From Liolophura sinensis (lineage: Eukaryota > Mollusca > Polyplacophora > Chitonida > Chitonidae): a stretch of DNA of 64,000 bases. The notes beneath the pieces were generated by a model. It did no database searches and was not told the DNA's origin. It saw only the letters and a list, made by a program, of their open reading frames with translations. The translations under genes and the position numbers were made by a program. Within the stretch, counting starts at the first letter, position 1, and every line of letters starts with the position of its first letter. Shown in pieces: positions 24,920-37,256 of the stretch. The stretch lies in NCBI RefSeq assembly GCF_032854445.1, contig NW_027018082.1, forward strand, positions 1 through 64,000. The letters run 5' to 3'.

Positions 24920-26748
24920 GAAGATGCTGTTGGTTTGATTTGAATACTTATGCACTACCACCGCAAAGGTATTTTGTTGAGATTTTATTAAGGCTCTAGC
25001 GAATAACCTCCCTTAAATGCACTCTCCAACTGTTTGAGGAGTAAAATGTGGTTAGGTTGGGCGTGTGAATATGGCTAAAGTCAAATTTTGAAATTGAAGC
25101 GGGGTATGCTAGTTGCAGATCCACCTTCAAAACACACTTCAATTTTGTGAAGTAATCTAAACAGCCGCTGGTATAATTCTCTGAGGAAATCTAAATATCT
25201 CTTAAAGAAGTACATGTGTGTGTAGGCTTACAACAGGCACTTATGTAAGCTGAAAAAGACCTTTTTAAGAGCTCTGAACATTGCTGCAACTTTCATAGTT
25301 TGATGGCATCTTTTTTGACATTCTTTTCCTTAGAAAACTGCTGTCACTGCCATGACATAACCTGCAACAGGTAAAATCCCACTTGTTTCACCCCTCAAAA
25401 GTATTTTCACTGTACGGGGTATATGTTGTAGTGTGACAAAGCAGGAAAGCGGCCTTGTTCTTTGGAATGACAACTGTGTTGCAATGAACCTTTGTTGACA
25501 AAGAAAGAAAGCTTTTAGAGGTAACATTGTCACCCAAATTTCAGCCGAAGACTTATGAATGAGCTAAAGTAGCTTAAACATTCTTTGATGTGAAATGTTA
25601 ATTTTCGTGTATCCTTCACAAATCGTTCAAATATGTGCTTTTTGCACCAATGGAAACAAATTGTGATACCTGGGTAGCATAAGCTGTGTACTGCTATTCA
25701 TGTTCGGTCGACGTGCAGTGCCTTTGTTGATCAACATCTTCAATCAGCCACTCTAAGGCTTACAAATTTATATGCACTGGTTCAGTGTGGTCCATATACC
25801 AAGACACGTAAAAAGGTTAACTGAAATGATGTCACACCATAAAAGAACATTTGGGAAGAGGAATTTGATTTCCTCCAAGGTCATACACATTATGGAGCCT
25901 GAAACTCAATGCCAAGGTTACAAAACCCAACAAAGTGTGCTGTGTGGATGTAAATGTAATATAAATGCTGTGTGGACAGAATCTGCTAAAGATTCTGAAA
26001 TCTTGGCCAGTCATTTATTACGATGCTAGGATGTGTCTTGTACATATAAAAACTACAGCATGTGAGTAATGGCAGATCATCAACACTATTTCTACTTGTT
26101 CTTATAAGTGGTTAGAGAGTAGAAACTTACACTATCCCTAGTATCATGGCTAAAACTGTATTATTTGATGACAGCGGTGGTGTTCATTGCAGTTTATTAG
26201 GCATCATTGCTCTCAAATAGCTCAAAATGGTTCTTTGTCATCACATTAAAAAAGAACAATCCCATGGAGACAAGCCAGAGACTCGTGCAATCTAGTTCAT
26301 AACCCTGTCCCTCTGATTTCCATTCCATTTCTATCAGTTTTATTACAGTCTTTTTCTGCCAAGGCTGAAAGATGTCTACATTTAAAACTGTCAAATAATT
26401 GGATTAATGGTGGTTACATAAAAAACTATAACCTTGCGCACCATATGAATTTAGCTGTTTACCCAGGCAAGAGAGTGAAACTGATTGGGTCTCTTGATGA
26501 TCTTTAACTATATTACATTTGGAATGTCTTGTGACATTTTGTTATTCATGAGCCAAAGAATTTGCCAGTTAAGCAAGATAATATGACAACCTCTGACTTG
26601 ATCCATTGTATATCAATGGACTTTGTCATTCAGTATTACTTTAATCTTGTAAGTATTCTTAAACACAACTGGATACAATTACCGACAGTTTAACTTTTGT
26701 TTTACCATATACAGTAAATCTAAAATAACCACTTGAATTTGTGGAAAG

Positions 26749-26874
26749 GTTTTGACAGCAACCTGTGGATGGTCGTGAGTTTTCCAAGGGCTCTGCCCGG
26801 TTTTCTCCCGGTCGTACTCCTCCGTACTTGATATTCTTGAGTACAGTGTAAAACACTGATGAAATAGATAAAAA
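26749..26874 (+). mobile_element. SINE 3' tail remnant in U6
   Basis: Matches the U4 copy, including CTCCTCCGTACTTGATATTC. Confidence 0.6.
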
Positions 26875-27094
26875 TATACTGTTTCTTCACCTAAACCTTC
26901 GCGTATATCTTATTTCAATGAAACTAAGATCTCGTTAAACAAAATCTAACAGGGCTATAATCTTAGACTATATAATCAATCTGTAATACACAAGTACTTC
27001 AAACAATACTTCAATGGAAAGATTGCATACATGTGCAATAAAAAACATACAGTACAGACTGAAAAAAACAGAGCACTTACAACAGGGTGGTAGT

Positions 27095-27570
27095 TGGTAA
27101 ATGTTCACACAAACCGGCTGACTACGGCTTTTGTAAACTTGCCTTAGTTAGGGTTTTGTTCTCTTTTATGTTGACCATATAGATTAAGGTCAATGTACAA
27201 CATTCCATATTACAGCACCATTGTTATTAATATTCCTTCACAGTAACACAGTGCCATCTACTTTGAATGAGTCCTGGAACTTAGCGATACACTGTTTTGA
27301 CACCTTTGTTCCCATTTTACAGAGCACAGCGACCAATCCATCAAAATATCATCGATTACATCACTCAGAGTCTGGTTTGAGACACGACACAGGCTCTCTG
27401 CGTCCATCTTGGATACGATACAAAGAGATTTGGAAATTACCGACAGTAGCGAAGACAAACCAACGATTTGATGCTAACCATGTATATCTGTTACATGCCT
27501 ACAGCTGTTCAGTAGAACTCATTTGCGCTTATTTGTCTTGTAGAAGTTTCTGTACACAATAATCTTAGCC
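27095..27570. repeat. Type II (D) module, copy in U6
   Basis: Identical by eye to the U4 copy over the 113-codon frame (27,221-27,562). Confidence 0.75.
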
Positions 27571-28285
27571 GCCAGCAAGTTTCAAGGGCGTACGTGACAG
27601 AGAAGAGATGATTCCATTCACAGCATGACAAGTTAAAATATGAACAGCCACACCAATATCGCCAATAATCTTGATCTAATCACAAGAAGACATTAAGCGG
27701 CCTCTCACAAATCCATTACATGACTAGTGGATGATAGAAATGTTCATAAACGATAAAATAAAGGAGCAATGAAGCAATTAGCTTTAAAACATACCTTCGC
27801 CCTTAGTTTTACTTATGGCTCATGTGCAAGTGAACTTTAGCACCTTCTCTCTCCGGAGAGTTAGACAAGGGGAGATAAGCCTAGCTGCAATATACTTAAT
27901 TTCAGATAATCTATGTGTTAAAACTTCCGTTCGTAAGCAGTTTGTGTTGGAATGTGTCTACAAATGTGTTGCTTCTATGCAAAATCTCTTCTGTGTCTTT
28001 CTGCAATGTTCTGCTTGCATCCGTTCTCCATTTGTGATTATCTGAAGGGTGCCCCTTCATTCAGACACATTTTCATAAAGGCGATGATTAAGAAAGGTGT
28101 GAGGTGTTTCACCGTGTCACTGATTTGGAATATATTATCACGAGCCATTTACCTACCATCAATATTCTGGGATGTGCTGTGCGTGTTTCGGGGATTTCAA
28201 CTGATGCTGTTTTTGGAATATACCCTCATACTACTGTCACTGAGTTTGCAATGTGATTTCACTAACTGGATGATCAGTGATGATT

Positions 28286-29700
28286 GTAATGGACTAGCAC
28301 ACACGAGTGTATCACTCTTGTGAAATGTTTTACCTAAGACTATTTTTCTCTCAAATTCAGGCCCATGTTGTTGGCATGGAAATAAGGCGGTCTAGCGACA
28401 GAGTAGTTTCTTGCTATTTTTGAATCTCTCTACATATTCCACCACTTTTTTCAATTTTTATTTTCAGGAAGGTGCTCTCGGTGTTTTGAATGCTTGCTGG
28501 TTATTATGCTAATGCTAAATCACCATTTGATTCGTATGAAATATGTGCATTTGTTTACACAATACTTACTGGTGCTTAAATATATGTAGCATTTTCATGC
28601 AAATAAACGTGGCTTAAATAGATTCTTGCTTATTAAAAGTGTTTTACATATTCTTTGTTTTTTCTGTCACTCTCAGGAAGATGCTGTTGGTGTGTTTTTA
28701 ATACTCATTGATGAACTGGTGTATTAATATTTTAAAATGTTTAACCAAAGCCTAATTTCCATCACATTGACGAACATGCTGTTGGTATTGAATCAAAGGA
28801 GTCTAGTTCTAAAATATTTTCTTGCTATTTTTAATTGCAATATCTGTTTTTTCACTTTTTCAACTTTTAAATTTCTAGAAGGTGCTCTTGGTGTTGATTG
28901 TAATGGACTAGCACGCACGCGTGTATCACTCTTGTGAAATTTTTTATCTAAGGCTATTTTTCTCTCAAATTCAGGCCCATGTTGTTGGCAAGGAAATAAG
29001 GCGGTCTAGCGACAGAGTAGTTTCTTCCTATTTTTGGATCTCTCTACATATTCCACCACTTTTTTCAATTTTCATTTTCAGGAAGGTGCTCTCGGTATTT
29101 TGAATGCTTGCTGGTTATTATGCTAATGCTAAATCACCATTTGATTCGTATGAAATATGTGCATTTGTTTACGCATTACTTACTGGTGCTTAAATATATG
29201 TAGCATTTTCATGCATATAAATCTGGTTGAATAGTTTCTTGCTTCTTAAAAGTGCTTTATATATTCTTGTTTCATCTGTCACTCTCAGGAAGATGCTGTT
29301 GGTGTGTTTTTAATACTCAATGATGAACTAGTGTATTAATATTTTGAAATGTTTAACCAAAGCCTAATTTCCATCAAATTGACGAACATTTTGTTGGTAT
29401 TAAATCAAAGCAGTCTAGTTCCAAAAAGTTTCTTGCTATTTTTAATTGCAATACATGTTCCCTCATTTTTTCAACTTTTCACTTTCTGGAAAGTACTCTT
29501 GGTGTTTTGAATACTTATGGATTAGCACACCATGGGAATGCCACATTATCATTTGATTCTCATAATATATATGCTTTTGACAACAAACCTACTGGTGCTT
29601 AAATACATGACACATTTCCATGCATTTAAAAGGTTAATTAAATAGTTTCATGCTGCTTTAAAATTGTTGCACATATCCCTTGTCCACTTTTCACTCTCAG
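28286..29700 (+). repeat. Nested ~205-bp satellite, 7 monomers (U6)
   Basis: C-A-B-C-A-B-A', first A at 28,468, end at 29,700 (1,233 bp). The second C monomer has the GGCAAGGAAATAAGG variant (GGCATGG in most units) shared with U4 and U5. Confidence 0.85.
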
Positions 29701-30110
29701 GAAGATGCTGTTGGTTTGATTTGAATACTTATGCACTACCACCGCAAAGGTATTTTGTTGAGATTTTATTAAGGCTCTAGCGAATAACCTCCCTTAAATG
29801 CACTCTCCAACTGTTTGAGGAGTAAAATGTGGTTAGGTTGGGCGTGTGAATATGGCTAAAGTCAAATTTTGAAATTGAAGCGGGGTATGCTAGTTGCAGA
29901 TCCACCTTCAAAACACACTTCAATTTTGTGAAGTAATCTAAACAGCCGCTGGTATAATTCTCTGAGGAAATCTAAATATCTCTTAAAGAAGTACATGTGT
30001 GTGTAGGCTTACAACAGGCACTTATGTAAGCTGAAAAAGACCTTTTTAAGAGCTCTGAACATTGCTGCAACTTTCATAGTTTGATGGCATCTTTTTTGAC
30101 ATTCTTTTAC

Positions 30111-30314
30111 TTAGAAAACTGCTGTCACTGCCATGACATAACCTGCAACAGGTAAAATCCCACTTGTTTCACCCCTCAAAAGTATTTTCACTGTACGGGG
30201 TATATGTTGTAGTGTGACAAAGCAGGAAAGCGGCCTTGTTCTTTGGAATGACAACTGTGTTGCAATGAACCTTTGTTGACAAAGAAAGAAAGCTTTTAGA
30301 GGTAACATTGTCAC
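30111..30314 (-). other. Conserved 67-codon frame in right core, probably non-coding
   Basis: A minus-strand frame of 67 codons recurs in all eight complete alpha units (4,816; 9,794; 15,767; 20,547; 25,330; 30,111; 34,290; 39,081). No family is recognised. The predicted peptide differs between units at about eight places, and the beta paralogues do not keep the frame. On the plus strand the same region reads like a small exon: pyrimidine-rich CTTTTCCTTAG, 37 bases, then CAG/GTAAAA (in U1 the 37 bases are 4,820-4,856). Low support for either reading. Confidence 0.2.
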
Positions 30315-30552
30315 CCAAATTTCAGCCGAAGACTTATGAATGAGCTAAAGTAGCTTAAACATTCTTTGATGTGAAATGTTAATTTTCGTGTATCCTTCAC
30401 AAATCGTTCAAATATGTGCTTTTTGCACCAATGGAAACAAATTGTGATACCTGGGTAGCATAAGCTGTGTACTGCTATTCATGTTCGGTCGACGTGCAGT
30501 GCCTTTGTTGATCAACATCTTCAATCAGCCACTCTAAGGCTTACAAATTTAT

Positions 30553-30810
30553 ATGCACTGGTTCAGTGTGGTCCATATACCAAGACACGTAAAAAGGTTA
30601 ACTGAAATGATGTCACACCATGAAAGAACATTTGGGAAGAGGAATTTGATTTCCTCCAAGGTCATACACATTATGGAGCCTGAAACTCAATGCCAAGGTT
30701 ACAAAACCCAACAAAGTGTGCTGTGTGGATGTAAATGTAATATAAATGCTGTGTGGACAGAATCTGCTAAAGATTCTGAAATCTTGGCCAGTCATTTATT
30801 ACGATGCTAG
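30553..30810 (+). other. Conserved 85-codon frame in right core, probably non-coding
   Basis: An 85-codon plus-strand frame starting ATGCACTGGTT recurs in U1-U8 (5,258; 10,236; 16,209; 20,989; 25,772; 30,553; 34,732; 39,523). It contains a cysteine cluster CGCKC and ends ASHLLRC. I do not recognise a domain. Most differences between copies change the amino acid (V/G, F/L, E/K, K/N, V/A, I/F, E/D, T/I, D/V), and few are silent. In the diverged beta copies the aligned region has an in-frame stop, though a KDAENFASRVLGC stretch (58,339 frame) still aligns with KDSEILASHLLRC. It may be the fossil of a coding segment; it is not a supported gene. Confidence 0.25.
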
Positions 30811-31529
30811 GATGTGTCTTGTACATATAAAAACTACAGCATGTGAGTAATGGCAGATCATCAACACTATTTCTACTTGTTCTTATAAGTGGTTAGAGAG
30901 TAGAAACTTACACTATCCCTAGTATCATGGCTAAAACTGTATTATTTGATGACAGCGGTGGTGTTCATTGCAGTTTATTAGGCATCATTGCTCTCAAATA
31001 GCTCAAAATGGTTCTTTGTCATCACATTAAAAAAGAACAATCCCATGGAGACAAGCCAGAGACTCGTGCAATCTAGTTCATAACCCTGTCCCTCTGATTT
31101 CCAATCCATTTCTATCAGTTTTATTACAGTCTTTTTCTGCCAAGGCTAAAACATGTCTACATTTAAAACTGTCAAATAATTGGATTAATGGTGGTTACAT
31201 AAAAAACTATAACCTTGCGCACCATATGAATTTAGCTGTTTACCCAGGCAAGAGAGTGAAACTGATTGGGTCTCTTGATGATCTTTAACTATATTACATT
31301 TGGAATGTCTTGTGACATTTTGTTATTCATGAGTCAAAGAATTTCCCAGTTAAGCAAGATAATATGGCAACCTCTGACTTGATCCATTGTATATCAATGG
31401 ACTTTGTCATTCAGTATTACTTTAATCTTGTAAGTATTCTTAAACACAACTGGATACCATTACTTACAGTTTAACTTTTGTTTTACCATATACAGTAAAT
31501 CTAAAATAACCACTTGAATTTGTGGAAAG

Positions 31530-31654
31530 GTTTTGACAACAACCTGTGGATGGTCGTGAGTTTTCCAAGGGCTCTGCCCGGTTTCCTCCCGGTCGTACTC
31601 CTCCCTACTTAATATTCTTGAGTACAGTGTAAAACACTGATGAAATAGATAAAA
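31530..31654 (+). mobile_element. SINE 3' tail remnant in U7
   Basis: Carries GTTTCCTCCCGGTCGTACTC and CTCCCTACTTAATATTC, variants found only here and in U8. Confidence 0.6.
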
Positions 31655-31875
31655 ATATACTGTTCCTTCACCTAAACCTTCGCGTATATCTTATTTTAAT
31701 GAAACTAAGATCTCGTTAAACAAAATCTAACAGGGCTATAATCTTAGACTATATAATCAATCTGTAATACACAAGTACTTCAAACAATACTTCAATGGAA
31801 AGATTGCATACATGTGCAATAAAAAACATACAGTACAGACTGAAAAAAACAGAGCACTTACAACAGGGTGGTAGT

Positions 31876-32361
31876 TGGTAAATGTTCACACAAACCGGCT
31901 GACTACGGCTTTTGTAAACTTGCCTTAGTTAGGGTTTTGTTCTCTTTTATGTTGACCATATAGATTAAGGTCAATGTACAACATTCCATATTACAGCACC
32001 ATTGTTATTAATATTCCTTCACAGTAACACAGTGCCATCTACTTTGAATGAGTCCTGGAACTTAGCGATACACTGTTTTGACACCTTTGTTCCCATTTTA
32101 CAGAGCACAGCGACCAATCCATCAAAATATCATCGAGTACATCACTCAGTCTGGTTTGAGACACGACACAGGCTCCCTGCGTCCATCTTGGATACGATAC
32201 AAAGAGATTTGGAAATTACCGACAGTAGCGAAGACAAACCAACGATTTGATGCTAACCATGTATATCTGTTACATGCCTACAGCTGTTCAGGGACAATGT
32301 TCAGTAGAACTCATTTGCGCTTATTTGTCTTGTAGAAGTTTCTGTACACAATAATCTTAGC
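31876..32361. repeat. Type II (D) module, copy in U7
   Basis: Has CATCACTCAGTCTGG where U4-U6 have CATCACTCAGAGTCTGG (2 bp fewer), and GTTCAGGGACAATGTTCAG where U4-U6 have a single GTTCAG (13 bp more). The 113-codon frame of U4 is therefore split into two overlapping frames (32,002-32,250 and 32,078-32,335). Confidence 0.75.
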
Positions 32362-33077
32362 CGCCAGCAAGTTTCAAGGGCGTACGTGACAGAGAAGAGA
32401 TGATTCCATTCACAGCATGACAAGTTAAAATATGAACAGCCACACCAATATCGCCAATAATCTTGATCTAATCACAAGAAGACATTAAGCGGCCTCTCAC
32501 AAATCCATTACATGACTAGTGGATGATAGAAATGTTCATAAACGATAAAATAAAGGAGCAATGAAGCAATTAGCTTTAAAACATACCTTCGCCCTTAGTT
32601 TTACTTATGGCTCATGTGCAAGTGAACTTTAGCACCTTCTCTCTCCGGAGAGTTAGACAAGGGGAGATAAGCCTAGCTGCAATATACTTAATTTCAGATA
32701 ATCTATGCGTTAAAACTTCCGTTCGTAAGCAGTTTGTGTTGGAATGTGTCTACAAATGTGTTGCTTCTATGCAAAATCTCTTCTGTGTCTTTCTGCAATG
32801 TTCTGCTTGCATTCGTTCTCCATTTGTGATTATCTGAAGGGTGCCCCTTCATTCAGACACATTTTCATAAAGGCGATGATTAAGAAAGGTGTGAGTTGTT
32901 TCACCGTGTCACTGATTTGGAATATATTATCACGAGCCATTTACCTACCATCAACATTCTGGGATGTGCTGTGCGTGTTTCGGGGATTTCAACTGATGCT
33001 GTTTTTGGAATATACCCTCATTCTACTGTCACTGAGTTTGCAATGTGATTTCACTAACTGGATGATCAGTGATGATT

Positions 33078-33879
33078 GTAATGGACTAGCACACACGAGT
33101 GTATCACTCTTGTGAAATGTTTTACCTAAGCCTATTTTTCTCTCAAATTCAGGCCCATGTTGTTGGCATGGAAATAAGGCGGTCTAGCGACAGAGTAGTT
33201 TCTTGCTATTTTTGAATCTCTCTACATATTCCACCACTTTTTTCACTTTTCATTTTCAGGAAGGTGCTCTCGGTGTTTTGAATGCTTGCTGGTTATTATG
33301 CTAATGCTAAATCACCATTTGATTCGTATGAAATATGTGCATTTGGTTACACATTACTTACTGGTGCTAAAATATATGTAGCATTTTCATGCATATAAAC
33401 GTGGCTTAAATGGTTTCTTGCTTCTTAAAAGTGCTTTATATATTCTTGTTTCATCTGTCACTCTCAGGAAGATGCTGTTGGTGTGTTTTTAATACTCATT
33501 GATGAACTAGTGTATTAATATTTTGAATTGTTCAACCAAAGCCTAATTTCCATCAAATTGACGAACATGTTGTTGGTATTGAATCAAAGCAGTCTAGTTC
33601 CAAAAAGTTTTTTGCTATTTTTAATTGCAATACATGTTTCCTCATTTTTTCAATTTTTCACTTTCTGGAAAGTGCTCTTGGTGTTTTGAATACTTATGGA
33701 TAAGCACACCATGGGAATGCCACATCATCATTTGATTCTCATAATATATATGCTTTTGACAACAAACCTACTGGTGCTTAAATACATGACACATTTCCAT
33801 GCATTTAAAAGGTTAATTAAATAGTTTCTTGCTGCTTTAAAATTGTTGCACATATCCCTTGTCCACTTTTCACTCTCAG
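33078..33879 (+). repeat. Nested ~205-bp satellite, 4 monomers (U7)
   Basis: Order C-A-B-A', first A at 33,260, end at 33,879, a 620-bp span. The single A has GGTGCTAAAATATATG instead of GGTGCTTAAATATATG. Confidence 0.85.
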
Positions 33880-35708
33880 GAAGATGCTGTTGGTTTGATT
33901 TGAATACTTATGCACTACCACCGCAAAGGTATTTTGTTGAGATTTTATTAAGGCTCTAGCGAATAACCTCCCTTAAATGCACTCTCCAACTGTTTGAGGA
34001 GTAAAATGTGATTAGGTGGGGCGTGTGAATATGGTTAAAGTCAAATTTTGAAATTGAAGCGGGGTATGCTAGTTGCAGATCCACCTTCAAAGCAAACTTC
34101 AATTTTGTGAAGTAATCTAAACAGCCGCTGGTATAATTCTCTGAGGAAATCTAAATATCTCTTAAAGAAGTACATGTGTGTGTAGGCTTACAACAGGCAC
34201 TTATGTAAGCTGAAAAAGACCTCTTTAAGGGCTCTGAACATTGCTGCAACTTTCATAGTTTGATGGCATCTTTTTTGACATTCTTTTCCTTAGAAAACTG
34301 CTGTCACTGCGATGACATAACCTGCAACAGGTAAAATCCCACTTGTTTCACCCCTCAAAAGTATTTTCACTGTACGGGGTATATGTTGTAGTGTGACAAA
34401 GGAGGAAAGCGGCATTGTTCTTTGGAATGACAACTGTGTTGCAATGAACCTTTGTTGACAAAGAAAGAAAGCTTTTAGAGGTAACATTATCACCCAAATT
34501 TCAGCCGAAGACTTATGAATGAGCTAAAGTAGCTTAAACATTCTTTGATGTGAAATGTTAATTTTCGTGTATCCTTCACAAATCGTTCAAATATGTGCTT
34601 TTTGCACCAATGGAAACAAATTGTGATACCTGGGTAGCATAAGCTGTGTACTGCTATTCATGTTCGGTCGACGTGCAGTGCCTTTGTTGATCAACATCTT
34701 CAATCAGCCACTCTAAGGCTTACAAATTTATATGCACTGGTTAAGTGTGGTCCATATACCAAGACACGTAAAAAGGTTAACTGAAATGATGTCACACCAT
34801 GAAAGAACATTTGGGAAGAGGAATTTGATTTCTTCCAATGTCATACACATTATGGAGCCTGAAACTCAATGCCAAGGTTACAAAACCCAACAAAGTGTGC
34901 TGTGTGGATGTAAATGTAATATAAATGCTGTGTGGACAGAATCTGCTAAAGTTTCTGAAATCTTGGCCAGTCATTTATTACGATGCTAGGATGTGTATTG
35001 TACATATAAAAACTACAGCATGTGAGTAATGGCAGATCATCAACACTATTTCTACTTGTTCTTATAAGTGGTTAGAGAGTAGAAACTTACACTATCCCTA
35101 GTATCATGGCTAAAACTGTATTAGGTGATGACAGCGGTGGTGTTCATTGCAGTTTATTAGGCATCATTGCTCTCAAATAGCTCAAAATGCTTCTTTGTCG
35201 TCACATTATAAAAGAACAATCCCAAGGAGACAAGCCAGAGACTCGTGCAATCTAGTTCATAACCCTGTCCCTCTGATTTCCAATCCATTTCTATCAGTTT
35301 TATTACAGTCATTTTCTGCCAAGGCTAAAACATGTCTACATTTAAAACTGTCAAATAATTGGATTAATGGTGGTTACATAAAAAACTATAACCTTGCGCA
35401 CCATATGAATTTAGCTGTTTACCCAGGCAAGAGAGTGAAACTGATTGGGTCTCTTGATGATCTTTAACTATATTACATTTGGAATGTCTTGTGACATTTT
35501 GTTATTCATGAGTCAAAGAATTTCCCAGTTAAGCAAGATAATATGGCAACCTCTGACTTGATCCATTGTATATCAATGGACTTTGTCATTCAGTATTACT
35601 TTAATCTTGTAAGTATTCTTAAACACAACTGGATACCATTACTGACAGTTTAACTTTTGTTTTACCATATACAGTAAATCTAAAATAACCACTTGAATTT
35701 GTGGAAAG

Positions 35709-35834
35709 GTTTTGACAACAACCTGTGGATGGTCGTGAGTTTTCCAAGGGCTCTGCCCGGTTTCCTCCCGGTCGTACTCCTCCCTACTTAATATTCTTGA
35801 GTACAGTGTAAAACACTGATGAAATAGATAAAAA
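35709..35834 (+). mobile_element. SINE 3' tail remnant in U8
   Basis: Same variants as U7 (CTCCCTACTTAATATTC). Confidence 0.6.
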
Positions 35835-36054
35835 TATACTGTTCCTTCACCTAAACCTTCGCGTATATCTTATTTCAATGAAACTAAGATCTCGTTAAAC
35901 AAAATCTAACAGGGCTATAATCTTAGACTATATAATCAATCTGTAATACACAAGTACTTCAAACAATACTTCAATGGAAAGATTGCATACATGTGCAATA
36001 AAAAACATACAGTACAGACTGAAAAAAACAGAGCACTTACAACAGGGTGGTAGT

Positions 36055-36541
36055 TGGTAAATGTTCACACAAACCGGCTGACTACGGCTTTTGTAAACTT
36101 GCCTTAGTTAGGGTTTTGTTCTCTTTTATGTTGACCATATAGATTAAGGTCAATGTACAACATTCCATATTACAGCACCATTGTTATTAATATTCCTTCA
36201 CAGTAACACAGTGCCATCTACTTTGAATGAGTCCTGGAACTTAGCGATACACTGTTTTGACACCTTTGTTCCCATTTTACAGAGCACAGCGACCAATCCA
36301 TCAAAATATCATCGAGTACATCACTCAGTCTGGTTTGAGACACGACACAGGCTCCCTGCGTCCATCTTGGATACGATACAAAGAGATTTGGAAATTACCG
36401 ACAGTAGCGAAGACAAACCAACGATTTGATGCTAACCATGTATATCTGTTACATGCCTACAGCTGTTCAGGGACAATGTTCAGTAGAACTCATTTGCGCT
36501 TATTTGTCTTGTAGAAGTTTCTGTACACAATAATCTTAGCC
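36055..36541. repeat. Type II (D) module, copy in U8
   Basis: Same 2-bp and 13-bp differences as U7, giving the same split frames (36,181-36,429 and 36,257-36,514). Confidence 0.75.
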
Positions 36542-37256
36542 GCCAGCAAGTTTCAAGGGCGTACGTGACAGAGAAGAGATGATTCCATTCACAGCATGAC
36601 AAGTTAAAATATGAACAGCCACACCAATATCGCCAATAATCTTGATCTAATCACAAGAAGACATTAAGCGGCCTCTCACAAATCCATTACATGACTAGTG
36701 GATGATAGAAATGTTCATAAACGATAAAATAAAGGAGCAATGAAGCAATTAGCTTTAAAACATACCTTCGCCCTTAGTTTTACTTATGGCTCATGTGCAA
36801 GTGAACTTTAGCACCTTCTCTCTCCGGAGAGTTAGACAAGGGGAGATAAGCCTAGCTGCAATATACTTAATTTCAGATAATCTATGCGTTAAAACTTCCG
36901 TTCGTAAGCAGTTTGTGTTGGAATGTGTCTACAAATGTGTTGCTTCTATGCAAAATCTCTTCTGTGTCTTTCTGCAATGTTCTGCTTGCATTCGTTCTCC
37001 ATTTGTGATTATCTGAAGGGTGCCCCTTCATTCAGACACATTTTCATAAAGGCGATGATTAAGAAAGGTGTGAGTTGTTTCACCGTGTCACTGATTTGGA
37101 ATATATTATCACGAGCCATTTACCTACCATCAATATTCTGGGATGTGCTGTGCGTGTTTCGGGGATTTCAACTGATGCTGTTTTTGGAATATACCCTCAT
37201 TCTACTGTCACTGAGTTTGCAATGTGATTTCACTAACTGGATGATCAGTGATGATT

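Larger units (their letters stand above)
21591..26373 (+). repeat. Array unit U5 (type II, 4,783 bp)
   Basis: Differs from U4 by scattered single bases and 1-bp indels over 4.8 kb as read by eye, for example an extra G in TATGTAGGCATT near 23,808. It is the central copy of the most homogeneous stretch of the array. Confidence 0.9.
26374..31154 (+). repeat. Array unit U6 (type II, 4,781 bp)
   Basis: Third near-identical type II unit. Its right core carries TATTATTTGATGACAGCGG near 30,941, shared with U5 (26,160) but not U4 (TATTAGGTGATGACAGCGG), so U5 and U6 share changes not seen in U4. Confidence 0.9.
31155..35333 (+). repeat. Array unit U7 (type II, short, 4,179 bp)
   Basis: 612 bp shorter than its neighbour U8, because its nested satellite has four monomers rather than seven. 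Shares with U8 a set of derived variants: CATGAGTCAAAGAATTTCCC, GACAACAACCTGTGG in the SINE, CATCGAGTACATCACTCAGT and the 13-bp difference in the D module. Confidence 0.9.
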
